NCBI RefSeq assembly: GCF_000614585.1
Contig: NZ_BAKX01000002.1
Span: forward strand, 1-64,000
Reading direction: 5' to 3'
Length of the DNA: 64,000 nt
Source: Porphyromonas gingivicanis JCM 15907
GTDB lineage: Bacteria; Bacteroidota; Bacteroidia; Bacteroidales; Porphyromonadaceae
Shown here: piece by piece, positions 39,514-47,712 of the stretch
Layout of the letters: each line of letters starts with the position of its first letter
How positions within the stretch are numbered: position 1 is the stretch's first letter
The notes under the pieces: generated by a model
What the model was told of the DNA's origin: nothing
What the model saw: only the letters and a program-made list of their open reading frames with translations
The model's database searches: none
Program-made: the position numbers and the translations under genes

Positions 39514-39981
39514 GTTGTTCTCTCTAAGGGGTGCGTCTCTCTTCGTGGGGGAGGGCCTCTGCGCCGTTGGGTACTATTGGGGGCAATGAACTACTTTCAA
39601 TGCCCGAACTCTATCGTAGCCCTTTGCGCTCTCCATAGGGCAAAGGGTAAAAATCTATCAGCCGTTCCGATGGGGGGAGCATCCTTTCAAACTTGACTTA
39701 CAGATACAAATGTGGAAAAAGTAGAGAAAAATAAAAAAACATAAATAGGTGAGCCTTTTTCTCACCTACCCTCCGCCCTCTTTGTTCCGATGCTAAGCCT
39801 CCTTTCCTTCGCCTCTGCGAGTCGTATCATCTTGACACAATATGAATAGTCTATCTTCTCTCCGTGCGATGCCCTCGTACCCTCGACCGCTTCCCCTCTG
39901 TGTCCATGGTACGCCCCATTGCCCCTCTATCCCGAAAAGTTATAATCTGTGGCGCGATGATGCTTTTTAGAGGGAGAGTCG
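39514..39981. other. Gene-free stretch
   Basis: No supported gene. Short ORFs at 39490 and 39864 have no features. A small GGTGAG/CTCACC hairpin lies near 39750. Confidence 0.4.
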
Positions 39982-40120
39982 TATATTTGCAACGTTTCCG
40001 TTTGTGCGGAGGTACTACGGGCGGGGCGAGCCGGTACAATGCTTGTCTATGTCCCATAACCCAACCTTTCAGTAGCGACTCATAGACAATAATTTAGAGA
40101 CTATCCAAGACCATCCTATT
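39982..40120 (+). promoter_or_regulatory. Promoter and structured 5' leader candidate of the first lipoprotein gene
   Basis: TATATTTG at 39982-39989 (-7 motif; no clear -33) would give a leader of about 125 nt. The leader contains a 9-bp stem TTGTCTATG (40043-40051) / CATAGACAA (40081-40089) with a 29-base loop, plus GC-rich pairing upstream (TCCG/CGGA). It matches no riboswitch class I know. Confidence 0.35.
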
Positions 40121-40744
40121 ATGATCTTTCTTAGCCCAATCTATTCGTTTGTACTCTCGACCTATAAGGGTTGTCGGGCAGTGCGCTATGCTTGGCGTAT
40201 TTTCGGAGTCGTGGCTTTGCTCCTCTGCCTCGGTTGGACTGGGGTCAGTTGCCAGCGTTCTCCCTCGATGGGTGTACCTCGTCCGCTCGAACTTATATTA
40301 CAGCACGATTCGTTAGCTCCCATTGCGTGGAGCGATTATCATTTCTCCTTGCACGATGTGGCAACGGGCTTATACGCTCCCATAAAGTCGCCTACACTCC
40401 AAGAGAATGGTGTGCTTCTTAGTTTTGGGAAGCCCTCCTTGTCCGAGCAACCCTCTGCCTATGAATCGGAGACCCAGCAGCTATGGGGCGAGGGGACATT
40501 CGTAGCGCAACTTACTATTTACGATGCCAAGCACGTGGAGCAGGGGCGGGTGCGTTTCCGAGTGCGCACGTTCCGCAAAGAGAATAAAGTCGAAGTAACC
40601 GACCTTTTGGGACATGATGGATTTGCTACTTTTCATCGCATTATGAAGTGTTATAGCGGTGTCTGTTCGATATTCTTTGTCCGCTTTGACGCACCACCTG
40701 CGTCCCCCTTGCTCGCCCCTCCCAGCTCCGCTCCTCTATTATAG
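40121..40744 (+). CDS. Lipoprotein, family shared with 42554 and 43328
   Basis: 207 residues. Long N-region, then hydrophobic FGVVALLLCLGWTGVSC with the lipobox ending at Cys about 45. Paralogous to two downstream lipoproteins through WSDYHFSLHDVATGLYAPI, LLSFGKPSLSEQP, LTIYDAKHVEQGRVRF and the terminal FFVRFDAPP. It is probably anchored in the outer membrane. The function is unknown; no public family name is recognised. The last 15 residues (PLLAPPSSAPLL) look unlike the paralogues, so the end may also be frameshifted. Confidence 0.6.
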   Translation: MIFLSPIYSFVLSTYKGCRAVRYAWRIFGVVALLLCLGWTGVSCQRSPSMGVPRPLELILQHDSLAPIAWSDYHFSLHDVATGLYAPIKSPTLQENGVLLSFGKPSLSEQPSAYESETQQLWGEGTFVAQLTIYDAKHVEQGRVRFRVRTFRKENKVEVTDLLGHDGFATFHRIMKCYSGVCSIFFVRFDAPPASPLLAPPSSAPLL

Positions 40745-40830
40745 GATTTTGTTCTCTGCCGAAGGGGGGTAGTGATTGTACAAAGCCTCTTTTGCAATGG
40801 TTGGGCACTCTGCGCTTCTTCCCTCAATCG

Positions 40831-40893
40831 AACCCCTTGGAAAGGGTTAATCCTTTCTGCTGTTTAGACCGACCCTTTGAGGCAAAAGGGTCG
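40831..40893. other. Two hairpins, one with an alternative pairing
   Basis: AACCCCTT/AAAGGGTT (40831-40848) and GAAAGG/CCTTTC (40840-40857) share bases and are mutually exclusive. They are followed by the perfect 9-bp hairpin CGACCCTTT/AAAGGGTCG (40870-40893). It lies in the 40745-41141 gap, which has no gene. It may end the upstream lipoprotein transcript, although no strong T-tract follows. Confidence 0.45.
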
Positions 40894-41055
40894 ATGCTTT
40901 TGCCGAAAACCTATAAAGGCTTGGGATGCTGTTCCATTGCTCTGCGTGTTATCTCTGTATTTAGTGGGATTGTATCTGACAATGTTTCTTGGTTTTTTCT
41001 GGCTCTTTTCGGTTGCTTTATCGTTCGATAGCGTGTGGTGTGTTTTCTTGAAAAG

Positions 41056-41086
41056 TTGTTTCTTTTATGTGTTTTTTATACGTTTG
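41056..41086 (+). promoter_or_regulatory. Promoter for the LRR lipoprotein
   Basis: TTG (41056-41058) and TACGTTTG (41079-41086), spacing 20 bases. Leader about 50 nt to the ATG at 41142. Confidence 0.65.
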
Positions 41087-41141
41087 TGGAACACTTGTTA
41101 ATTCGAGGGCAGATGGATTAATGTACTTAATACATACTACT

Positions 41142-42440
41142 ATGAAAAAAACTCTTTTGAAAGGTAAACACGTAGCATTTCTTTTGGGCAGTATCTCTCT
41201 TTTCGCCTTTATGGCTTGTTGTTCGCCCAAAAAGCAAGAACCCGAACCCATTGTCAAGCCTATCGTTGACCCTGCGTTTGTGCCCGGAGAGGAGGAGACA
41301 GAGAGCAATATCATAACCTTTGTTACCGAAAAGCCCATCGGCTCTACCCTTGCCCTTTCCTTCGAGTTGAATGAAGAAGGTAAGGATAATCCTGACCTAT
41401 ACTTTACTCGCATGCAGGGGCTGGGAGACTTCTCTGAGGTGGAAAAGAGAGGACGCCGATACTGGCTTTTCACGATTACAGAGCCTGTTATCAAGATAAA
41501 AGGTGCTATCGAAAGGCTTGATTTGTCTATCCCGACCGATGTGAATTTAGAAAAACTCGAGGAGAGCAACCGTATCAAATCTATCGTTGTGAGTCCTACC
41601 ATCTACCTAAAAAGCCTTATTTACAATAATGATGACGAAGAGCCTACGTTGGGCTATGTTAATGTTTCTAAAGCTCCCAATCTGGCTTACCTACTCGTTC
41701 CCAATGGCAACCTGAACAAACTCGACGTAACGCAAAACAAAAAATTAGTATCGCTCTACTGTGGCAATAATGGATTGACCGAGTTAGACCTCTCTCAAAA
41801 CGCTCTTTTGAAAGCGTTGGCCGTGTCGAATAATGTGTTAAAGCGTCTCGATGTGCATCACATGACAGCTTTGAGCATCTTGGAGTGCGCCAAGTGCGGA
41901 TTGACCGAATTGAACCTAACCGATAACGAAAAGTTGTCTTTTATTGATGTGCGAGGCAATGCCTTGACTACGCTCGATGTGCGTAATAAGCCCTCTTTGG
42001 CAGCTGTTGAAGCCTCTGATAATAAGCTCAAAATGGTCTATTTCGGCAAACATAACTTTTTGACTAATCTGGACGTTTCAAACAACAATCTCTCGCTCTT
42101 AGACCTCTCGGGTCTCTCTGCTTTGACCTACTTGGAGTGCTATCGTAATGAATTGAGCAAGTTGAATTTGTCGCACTCCTCCAAACTTTGCTACGTAACT
42201 TGCTTTGAGAATAAGATACAGGGCAAGGCGATGAACGACATGATGCGCTCCCTCCCCACCAGCGAACAGGAGGCCAAAATAGCCGTCTTTAATCCCATGA
42301 CTAAGAGCGAATGTAATGTTTGCCTCAAAAGTGATGTGGCAGAGGCTACGAGGCGTAATTGGACCTGCTATCAAGTGGCGAAACCGTTTGAGGCGAGCTT
42401 CTTTTTTGCCCGACATGGCGCCGTTTACGAAGGGAAGTAA
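41142..42440 (+). CDS. LRR lipoprotein
   Basis: 432 residues from the ATG at 41142 (MKKTLLKGKHVAFLLG). The lipobox is FAFMAC, so unlike its paralogues this LRR protein is lipidated rather than T9SS-exported; no C-terminal sorting domain is seen. The N-cap (NIITFVTEKPIGSTLALSFEL) precedes cysteine-ladder LRRs (LVSLYCGNNGLTELDLS, LTYLECYRNELSKLNLS). The family linker (MMRSLPTSEQEAKIAVF...NVCLKSDVAEATRRNW) ends the protein. It is flanked by three copies of the 40121-type lipoprotein. Confidence 0.85.
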   Translation: MKKTLLKGKHVAFLLGSISLFAFMACCSPKKQEPEPIVKPIVDPAFVPGEEETESNIITFVTEKPIGSTLALSFELNEEGKDNPDLYFTRMQGLGDFSEVEKRGRRYWLFTITEPVIKIKGAIERLDLSIPTDVNLEKLEESNRIKSIVVSPTIYLKSLIYNNDDEEPTLGYVNVSKAPNLAYLLVPNGNLNKLDVTQNKKLVSLYCGNNGLTELDLSQNALLKALAVSNNVLKRLDVHHMTALSILECAKCGLTELNLTDNEKLSFIDVRGNALTTLDVRNKPSLAAVEASDNKLKMVYFGKHNFLTNLDVSNNNLSLLDLSGLSALTYLECYRNELSKLNLSHSSKLCYVTCFENKIQGKAMNDMMRSLPTSEQEAKIAVFNPMTKSECNVCLKSDVAEATRRNWTCYQVAKPFEASFFFARHGAVYEGK

Positions 42441-42553
42441 AGGAGCATCGTAGCACCGTGAGGTGAAGAATGTATTACATTTGCATCGTAAAAAGTCCGT
42501 TGCTTGCGCTGTTTATGGTTCGGGGGGCAGGCTCTGTATAACGAATTTAATTT

Positions 42554-43135
42554 ATGAAACACTACACTATTAAGGGGCTAATGCTCGCTCTTTTGCTCGG
42601 TTTTACGCTCATTGCTTGCCGTAAAGAGGTGCCTCAACTGCCCCAACAAAAAGAGGCGCAAGAGGCATCTACTCCCTCTACCTATCCCAGTGAGCCTTCG
42701 CCCTCTACGCTACACTTTAGCTTGGTCTATGCGCATCACTCGGATTTCGATTGGGGTCGCTATCGCTTTGCTCTCAAAAAAGCAGAGACGGAGGCTTATG
42801 CTCCCTTTGCTGCGCCCGTTACCCATCGTCGAGAGGTGGAGCTCTTCTTCGGTAAACCAACCTTGACAGAGAAGCCCCTCACCCCCAAGCCCATAGAGGA
42901 GATAAATGCCTTTTGGAGTAAGGACAAATCGACGCCTGTGGAGCTTATCGTTTACAATGACCAAGGGCGCAGGGTGGCGAGCATCTTCTTCCTACTGAGA
43001 GAGGAGGCAGGTGTGCCTATGGTGGGTCCCGTGGCACGAGCCGATGGGTGGTCGCTCTGCCGTTGGGTGTATCAGAAGTCGCCCAACCGATTGCCCTACT
43101 TCGAGGTGCGTTTTACTTCGGAAGAGGGGTTGTGA
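42554..43135 (+). CDS. Lipoprotein, family shared with 40121 and 43328
   Basis: 193 residues. The signal MKHYTIKGLMLALLLGFTLIAC ends in a lipobox cysteine, followed by a Pro/Thr/Ser-rich linker. The mature domain starts FSLVYAHHSDFDWGRYRFALK and shares EAYAPFAAPV, VELFFGKPTLTEKPLTPKP, LIVYNDQGRRVASI and NRLPYFEVRFTSEE with its paralogues. Intact frame. No known fold is recognised; probably a small beta-rich surface domain. A -7-like TACATTTG lies at 42476. Confidence 0.7.
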   Translation: MKHYTIKGLMLALLLGFTLIACRKEVPQLPQQKEAQEASTPSTYPSEPSPSTLHFSLVYAHHSDFDWGRYRFALKKAETEAYAPFAAPVTHRREVELFFGKPTLTEKPLTPKPIEEINAFWSKDKSTPVELIVYNDQGRRVASIFFLLREEAGVPMVGPVARADGWSLCRWVYQKSPNRLPYFEVRFTSEEGL

Positions 43136-43327
43136 GGAATAGTTAAAAAAGGGAGTCGTAAGGCTCTCTTCGATAGAAAATAATTGAAGGAGGCTTTGTT
43201 GCGTGCCGTCGTTGCAGGGTGTTGAGACCGAGGGTAGGGGAGTGCAGAGAGGTGCGAGTCCCGACCTGACTATCGACAATCGCTGGGCAAGTGTGCCGTG
43301 GACAATAGTCTCTATATAGAATAGCGT

Positions 43328-43905
43328 ATGAAACATTATATAGTAATAGGATTACTGCTCCTCCTTGGGGGGAGTATGGGGTGGGTAAGTTGCCGACCCA
43401 ACGGGCAGAAAGAGCCCATCGTAAAGGAGCAAGACAAGAGAGCACAAGACCCTCTTAACCCCGACCGACCCGCTCCAGCGGCGCTCACCTTGCTTTTCGT
43501 CTACGGCGACGAGCCCGAGTACGACTGGAGCGACTACCACTTTGCGCTAAAGAATAGCGAGGTAGGTCTGTATGCCCCCTATGAGAAGCCCATTTTGGGT
43601 AGGAATAGCGTAGAGGTTACGTTTGGTATCCCCTCACTTGCCGAGAAGCCTCTCACGCCTACCAATCAATCTGTTAAGGTAACATGGGGCGTTCAGAAAA
43701 GTTATACCGCCCTGCTTACCATAGCCGATGCCCAAGGGAAAGAGCGAGGCCGTTTCGAGCTGGGCATAACGGAAAACAAAGTGCCCGTTATCAACTATAT
43801 GGATGGGGCAAAGGCTTCCGCCTCTGTCGCCTCGTGCAGCAGAGTACCCCCTACCGCTTCCCCTACTTCGAGGTGCAGTTTGACGCCCCAAAAGACCTGC
43901 AATAG
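43328..43905 (+). CDS. Lipoprotein, family shared with 40121 and 42554 (frameshifted)
   Basis: About 192 residues joined. The signal MKHYIVIGLLLLLGGSMGWVSC ends in a lipobox cysteine. The mature domain DEPEYDWSDYHFALKNSEVGLYAPY...VTFGIPSLAEKPLTP matches the two upstream paralogues. The frame breaks near 43805 after YMDGAK; the correct end is GFRLCRLVQQSTPYRFPYFEVQFDAPKDLQ, which ends at 43905 and aligns with the intact copy at 42554. The three copies and an LRR lipoprotein form one surface-lipoprotein cluster. Confidence 0.7.
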
Positions 43906-43987
43906 GGTGCATCGCAACCTTTTTGTTTTGACAGCAGGGGCAGGCTCTTTTCGGTAGGGTCTGCCCTTTTTCCTATATGTAAATGGG

Positions 43988-44082
43988 GTGAGTTGTGGAT
44001 GGTATTTGTTTTGTACAGAGAGAGTTCGTGCGCAACACTGACAATGTGAGCGAGTGAGTTGTGGATGGTATTTGTTTTGTAC
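43988..44082. repeat. Two 29-bp direct repeats with a 37-bp spacer
   Basis: An identical 29-base sequence (begins GTGAGTTGTGGATGG, ends TTTGTTTTGTAC) at 43988-44016 and 44054-44082, separated by 37 unique bases. The dimensions resemble a minimal repeat-spacer-repeat CRISPR unit, but two copies cannot prove this and the 3' end lacks the GAAAC typical of many type I repeats. The second copy forms a TACTTTTG -7-like motif at its edge, so a duplicated promoter is possible. The rest of the 43906-44415 gap has no gene. Confidence 0.6.
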
Positions 44083-44287
44083 TTTTGTCTTTTGTTAAGA
44101 GGTGGCAGTGCAAAAAGCTGGTAAGGCTCTCCTTTACACCCCAATATCTTTCGACTAAAAGCTCTGTATAGTAGATTATGTCAGACCCAAAAGCAAACCC
44201 CGAGGCGGAGCAATCGGAAGGCGCATAGCTTGGGGCGGGATGGTGCGTGTGTGGCGTTGGTAGGCGAGGCGCATCGTTCGGAATGTA

Positions 44288-44317
44288 TTGTTATTCAAAA
44301 AGGAACTACTATCTTTG
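44288..44317 (+). promoter_or_regulatory. Promoter for gcvH-purE
   Basis: TTG (44288-44290) and TATCTTTG (44310-44317) with 19 bases between. Leader about 95 nt. Confidence 0.65.
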
Positions 44318-44415
44318 CGAGGTGCTTTTGTGGCGCATTTTACCCCCTTTTCGCAGAGGGTGGCACAGAATAGAAAAATAGTAATTACAACATTATAATC
44401 ATAGAAAACGGAAAT

Positions 44416-44792
44416 ATGAATATTCCTGCAAATCTTAAGTACACCACCGATCATGAGTGGGTGAGCCTCGATGGCGATGTAGCAACTATTGGTATCACAG
44501 ATTACGCTCAAGGCGAGTTGGGCGAAATCGTATTCGTAGACGTTCCTACCGAAGGTGAAACCGTAGCTCAAGGTGAGGTATTTGGCTCTATCGAAGCTGT
44601 GAAGACCGTAGCTGACCTCCTTATGCCCGTAGAAGGCGAGGTAATCGAGCTTAACTCTGCTCTTGAAGATCAGCCGAGTTGGTGAACAACGCCCCCTATG
44701 GCAATGGTTGGATTGTAAAGGTACGCATTGCCGATGCAGCGCAAATGGAAGCCTTGATGGATGCAGCTGCTTACCAAGATTTCTTGGGATAA
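44416..44792 (+). CDS. gcvH: Glycine cleavage system H protein (frameshifted)
   Basis: About 126 residues joined. The lipoyl-lysine lies in [12 protein letters not shown], and the full H-protein signature is present ([30 protein letters not shown]). It carries the aminomethyl group between P, T and L proteins. The first frame stops at 44685 after LEDQPSW. Restoring one G (CCGGAG) gives [24 protein letters not shown] and the normal end at 44792. The remaining gcv genes are not in this window. Followed by purE 37 bases later. Confidence 0.92.
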
Positions 44793-44829
44793 TCGTTAGG
44801 TATCTACTCTATAAGTATAGACCGCAAGC

Positions 44830-45337
44830 ATGATGACTCCACTCGTTAGCATCATAATGGGCAGTACTTCCGACTTACCCGTTATGGAGAAAGCGGCACG
44901 CCAGTTAGAGGCGTTGCAGATACCTTTCGAGATGTTGGCTCTCTCTGCACACCGTACGCCCGATGAGGTGGCAACCTTTGCCTCCGAAGCCGAGGGGCGT
45001 GGTGTTAAGGTGATTATCGCCGCTGCTGGTATGGCTGCCCATTTGTGTGGCGTGGTGGCTTCGATGACCCCCCTACGTTATTGGTGTGCCCATTAAGTCT
45101 TCGTTGGATGGTATGGATGCCCTCCTTGCCATCGTGCAGATGCCTCCCGGAATCCCCGTAGCAACGGTGGCGATAGATGGAGCGCAGAATGCAGCCCTCT
45201 TGGCGGCTCAGATGCTTGCTTTGGGCGACGAGGCACTGATGAAACGCTTGAAGGAGTTCAAGGAGTCGCTCAAAGAGAAGGTGGTACGTGCCAATAAGGA
45301 CTTGAGCGAAATCAAGTTTCAGTACAAGGTTAATTGA
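44830..45337 (+). CDS. purE: N5-carboxyaminoimidazole ribonucleotide mutase PurE (frameshifted)
   Basis: About 169 residues joined. Class I PurE motifs: [44 protein letters not shown], then after the break [41 protein letters not shown]. It converts N5-CAIR to CAIR in purine synthesis. The frame breaks inside CCCCCC near 45068-45075 (TPL...VIGVPI), a homopolymer error site. It shares a unit with gcvH and may be transcribed from its promoter. Confidence 0.92.
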
Positions 45338-45631
45338 CACCGCCCCAGTATCCACGGAGAGGTGGATAGAGGGCTTTGAGAGGGAGAGCGGAGGCATACT
45401 CCCCAAGAGGGAGTGTTGAAACGGACAGTTTGAAGCACTTTATGCTCCCCGTAGCGTATCGCTTTGCACCTCTTCGTTGGAGGTTGTAGATGTTTATAGA
45501 GATTCTTTTTTAGGAATAGCAATCGTGCATTGTCCTTCCCGAGTGGTGGGGGTGTGCGGTTGCTTTCTTTATGTCAAGAGCCCTCTGAGGCACTATTTTT
45601 AAGTTGAAAGGAGAGAAAAAGAAACAAGCCT

Positions 45632-47415
45632 ATGCAGAACCCAACAAACGGCGACGAGCGTTTCGATGCGCTGAATTATTGCCGTCGCACCACGAAAACA
45701 GTTACCATCGGGGGCATTCCCTTGGGGAGCCTCCACCCCTTACGCATACAAACCATGGCGAATGTCTCTACCAATGAGGTGGAGCAGGCAGTAGCCCAAA
45801 CCCTGCGAGTAGCGGCAGTGGGGTGCGATTATATGCGCTTTACGGCGCAGGGTGTGCGAGAGGCGACTGCTTTGGGCGAGATACACCGAGCCTTGCGCCA
45901 AGCCGATTGTTCTCTCCCCTTAGTGGCAGATATTCATTTCAATCCGCAAGCTGCCTACGAAGCTCTAAAGCATGTCGAGAAGGTGCGCATCAATCCGGGC
46001 AATTTTGCCGACCGTAAGGGAGATAGGGCGCAGTACACTTCCGATGAAGAGTGGTATCAGGCAGGGGCAAAGCGTGTGAGGGAGCTGTTCGGAGCTTTCG
46101 TCGAAGAGGCAAAGGCTTTGGGGCGCACTCTTCGTTTGGGTATCAATCATGGTTCGCTGAGTGAGCGTATGCTTCACCGTTGGGGCAATACGCCTGAGGG
46201 TATGGTCGAGAGCTGTTGGGAGTATCTTTCTGTGGCGCAGGCGCATCAGTTCGAGGCTATCGTTATTTCGATGAAGAGCTCCAACGTGCAGGTTATGACA
46301 CAAGCGGTGCGCCTTTTGGTGGCTCGTCTCGATGCCGAGGGGTGGAATTATCCGCTCCACTTGGGGGTTACTGAGGCGGGCGAGGGCGAAGATGGGCGTA
46401 TCAAGAGTGCCGTCGGTATAGGTTCTTTGCTCTTAGATGGTATAGGCGACACACTTCGGGTCTCTCTGAGCGAAGCTCCTGAAGCAGAGTTGCCCGTGGC
46501 ACAACGCTTGGCGCAGTATGTGGGGCAACGCGCCTTGACCCCAAAGCTCTCTTATGCAGGGCATTATACCTATGTGCCCTTTATGTTGCCCGAGCAGAGA
46601 GTGCTTCTGTGGCAGATAGCTATGGAGGCGACTCCGTCCCTAAAGTACTGGTTTTCGGAGCTGGAGGGGGCGGAGAGAAAACTTTGATGCAGGGCGATGC
46701 ACTCTTTTCCTATGGCACAGCGTGGGAGAATATCTCGGTAGAGGGGGCAGAACAGGTACAGTTCCGATGTTTAGATGCCGAGCAATTCACGTCTGCCGAT
46801 GTGGTTACACTCAAAGAGCAACCCAACGCAGTGCTCGTACTGAACGCTTCGGGGGCTAATGCTGTCGGAGCTTGGCGCAGAGCTGTGGCACTCCTTGCCG
46901 AGGAGCAGTGCCGTGTGCCTCTTTTGCTCCATCGTAGTTTTGCGGAGGAGACTTGGGAGGAGGTGCAACTTATCGCCTCTGCAGACTTGGGGCTACTCCT
47001 CTTGGAGGGCGTGGCTTCGGGCATCGTACTTTCGTCGCCTCATTGTCGGGTCGCAGAACTTTACTCCTTGGGACTCGGCATCTTGCAGGCCACTCGCTTA
47101 CGTTTTTCGCACACGGAATTCATTAGTTGCCCTGGCTGTGGTCGCACGTTGTTCGACTTGGAGGGCACCATTGCGCGGGTCAAAAAAGCCACTGCCCACC
47201 TGCCCAATCTGAAGATTGGTATTATGGGTTGCATCGTCAATGGTCCGGGCGAAATGGCAGATGCCGACTACGGTTACGTGGGCGGATCTCCGGGCAAAAT
47301 AGACCTTTACAAGGGGCAAGAGTGTCAAGTGCGAGGTATCCCCGAAGCAGAGGCAGTAGAGGCACTCATCGAACTCATTCGTTCGCATGGCGATTGGCTC
47401 GAACCTACCGAATAG
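45632..47415 (+). CDS. ispG: 4-hydroxy-3-methylbut-2-enyl diphosphate synthase IspG, long form (frameshifted)
   Basis: About 594 residues joined. The TIM-barrel start is VTIGGIPLGSLHPLRIQTMANVST and contains LVADIHFNPQAAYEAL and RINPGNF. A large insert domain typical of Bacteroidetes/plant IspG follows, then the C-terminal 4Fe-4S domain with cysteines in FISCPGCGRTLFDLE and GIMGCIVNGPGEMADADYGYVG. It makes HMBPP in the MEP isoprenoid pathway. The frame breaks between about 46610 and 46680. The enzyme is normally essential, so the break is likely an error. The gene order gcvH-purE-ispG is compact, though a 294-base gap precedes ispG. Confidence 0.93.
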
Positions 47416-47621
47416 ATTTCATGGGAAATAGGGCTTGTTATGCTTCCATTCTTGTTGAGTAGAGAGGGATAGACAGCTGCAAATCTTACGACATATTGGA
47501 GAGTTATCTGCTTTTATTACAATCTGTTTTCTTGGCTATGTGCCTTTCAATCCCAATGAGACGTAAAAAGAACTTTCTCTTGAAAGAGATAAACTTTAAT
47601 GACTGATAGGGGGTTTTTATA

Positions 47622-47629
47622 TACATTTG
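47622..47629 (+). promoter_or_regulatory. -7 promoter element for the tandem-repeat protein
   Basis: TACATTTG followed by GCGAC; no clear -33 TTG. Leader about 80 nt to 47713. The rest of the 47416-47712 gap has no gene. Confidence 0.45.
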
Positions 47630-47712
47630 CGACGGAAAAACACACTTTTGTTCTCTATATTTTTTAGGAACAAGCGGTTTTTTTGATAACCAATAACGAC
47701 TAAATCAATAAA

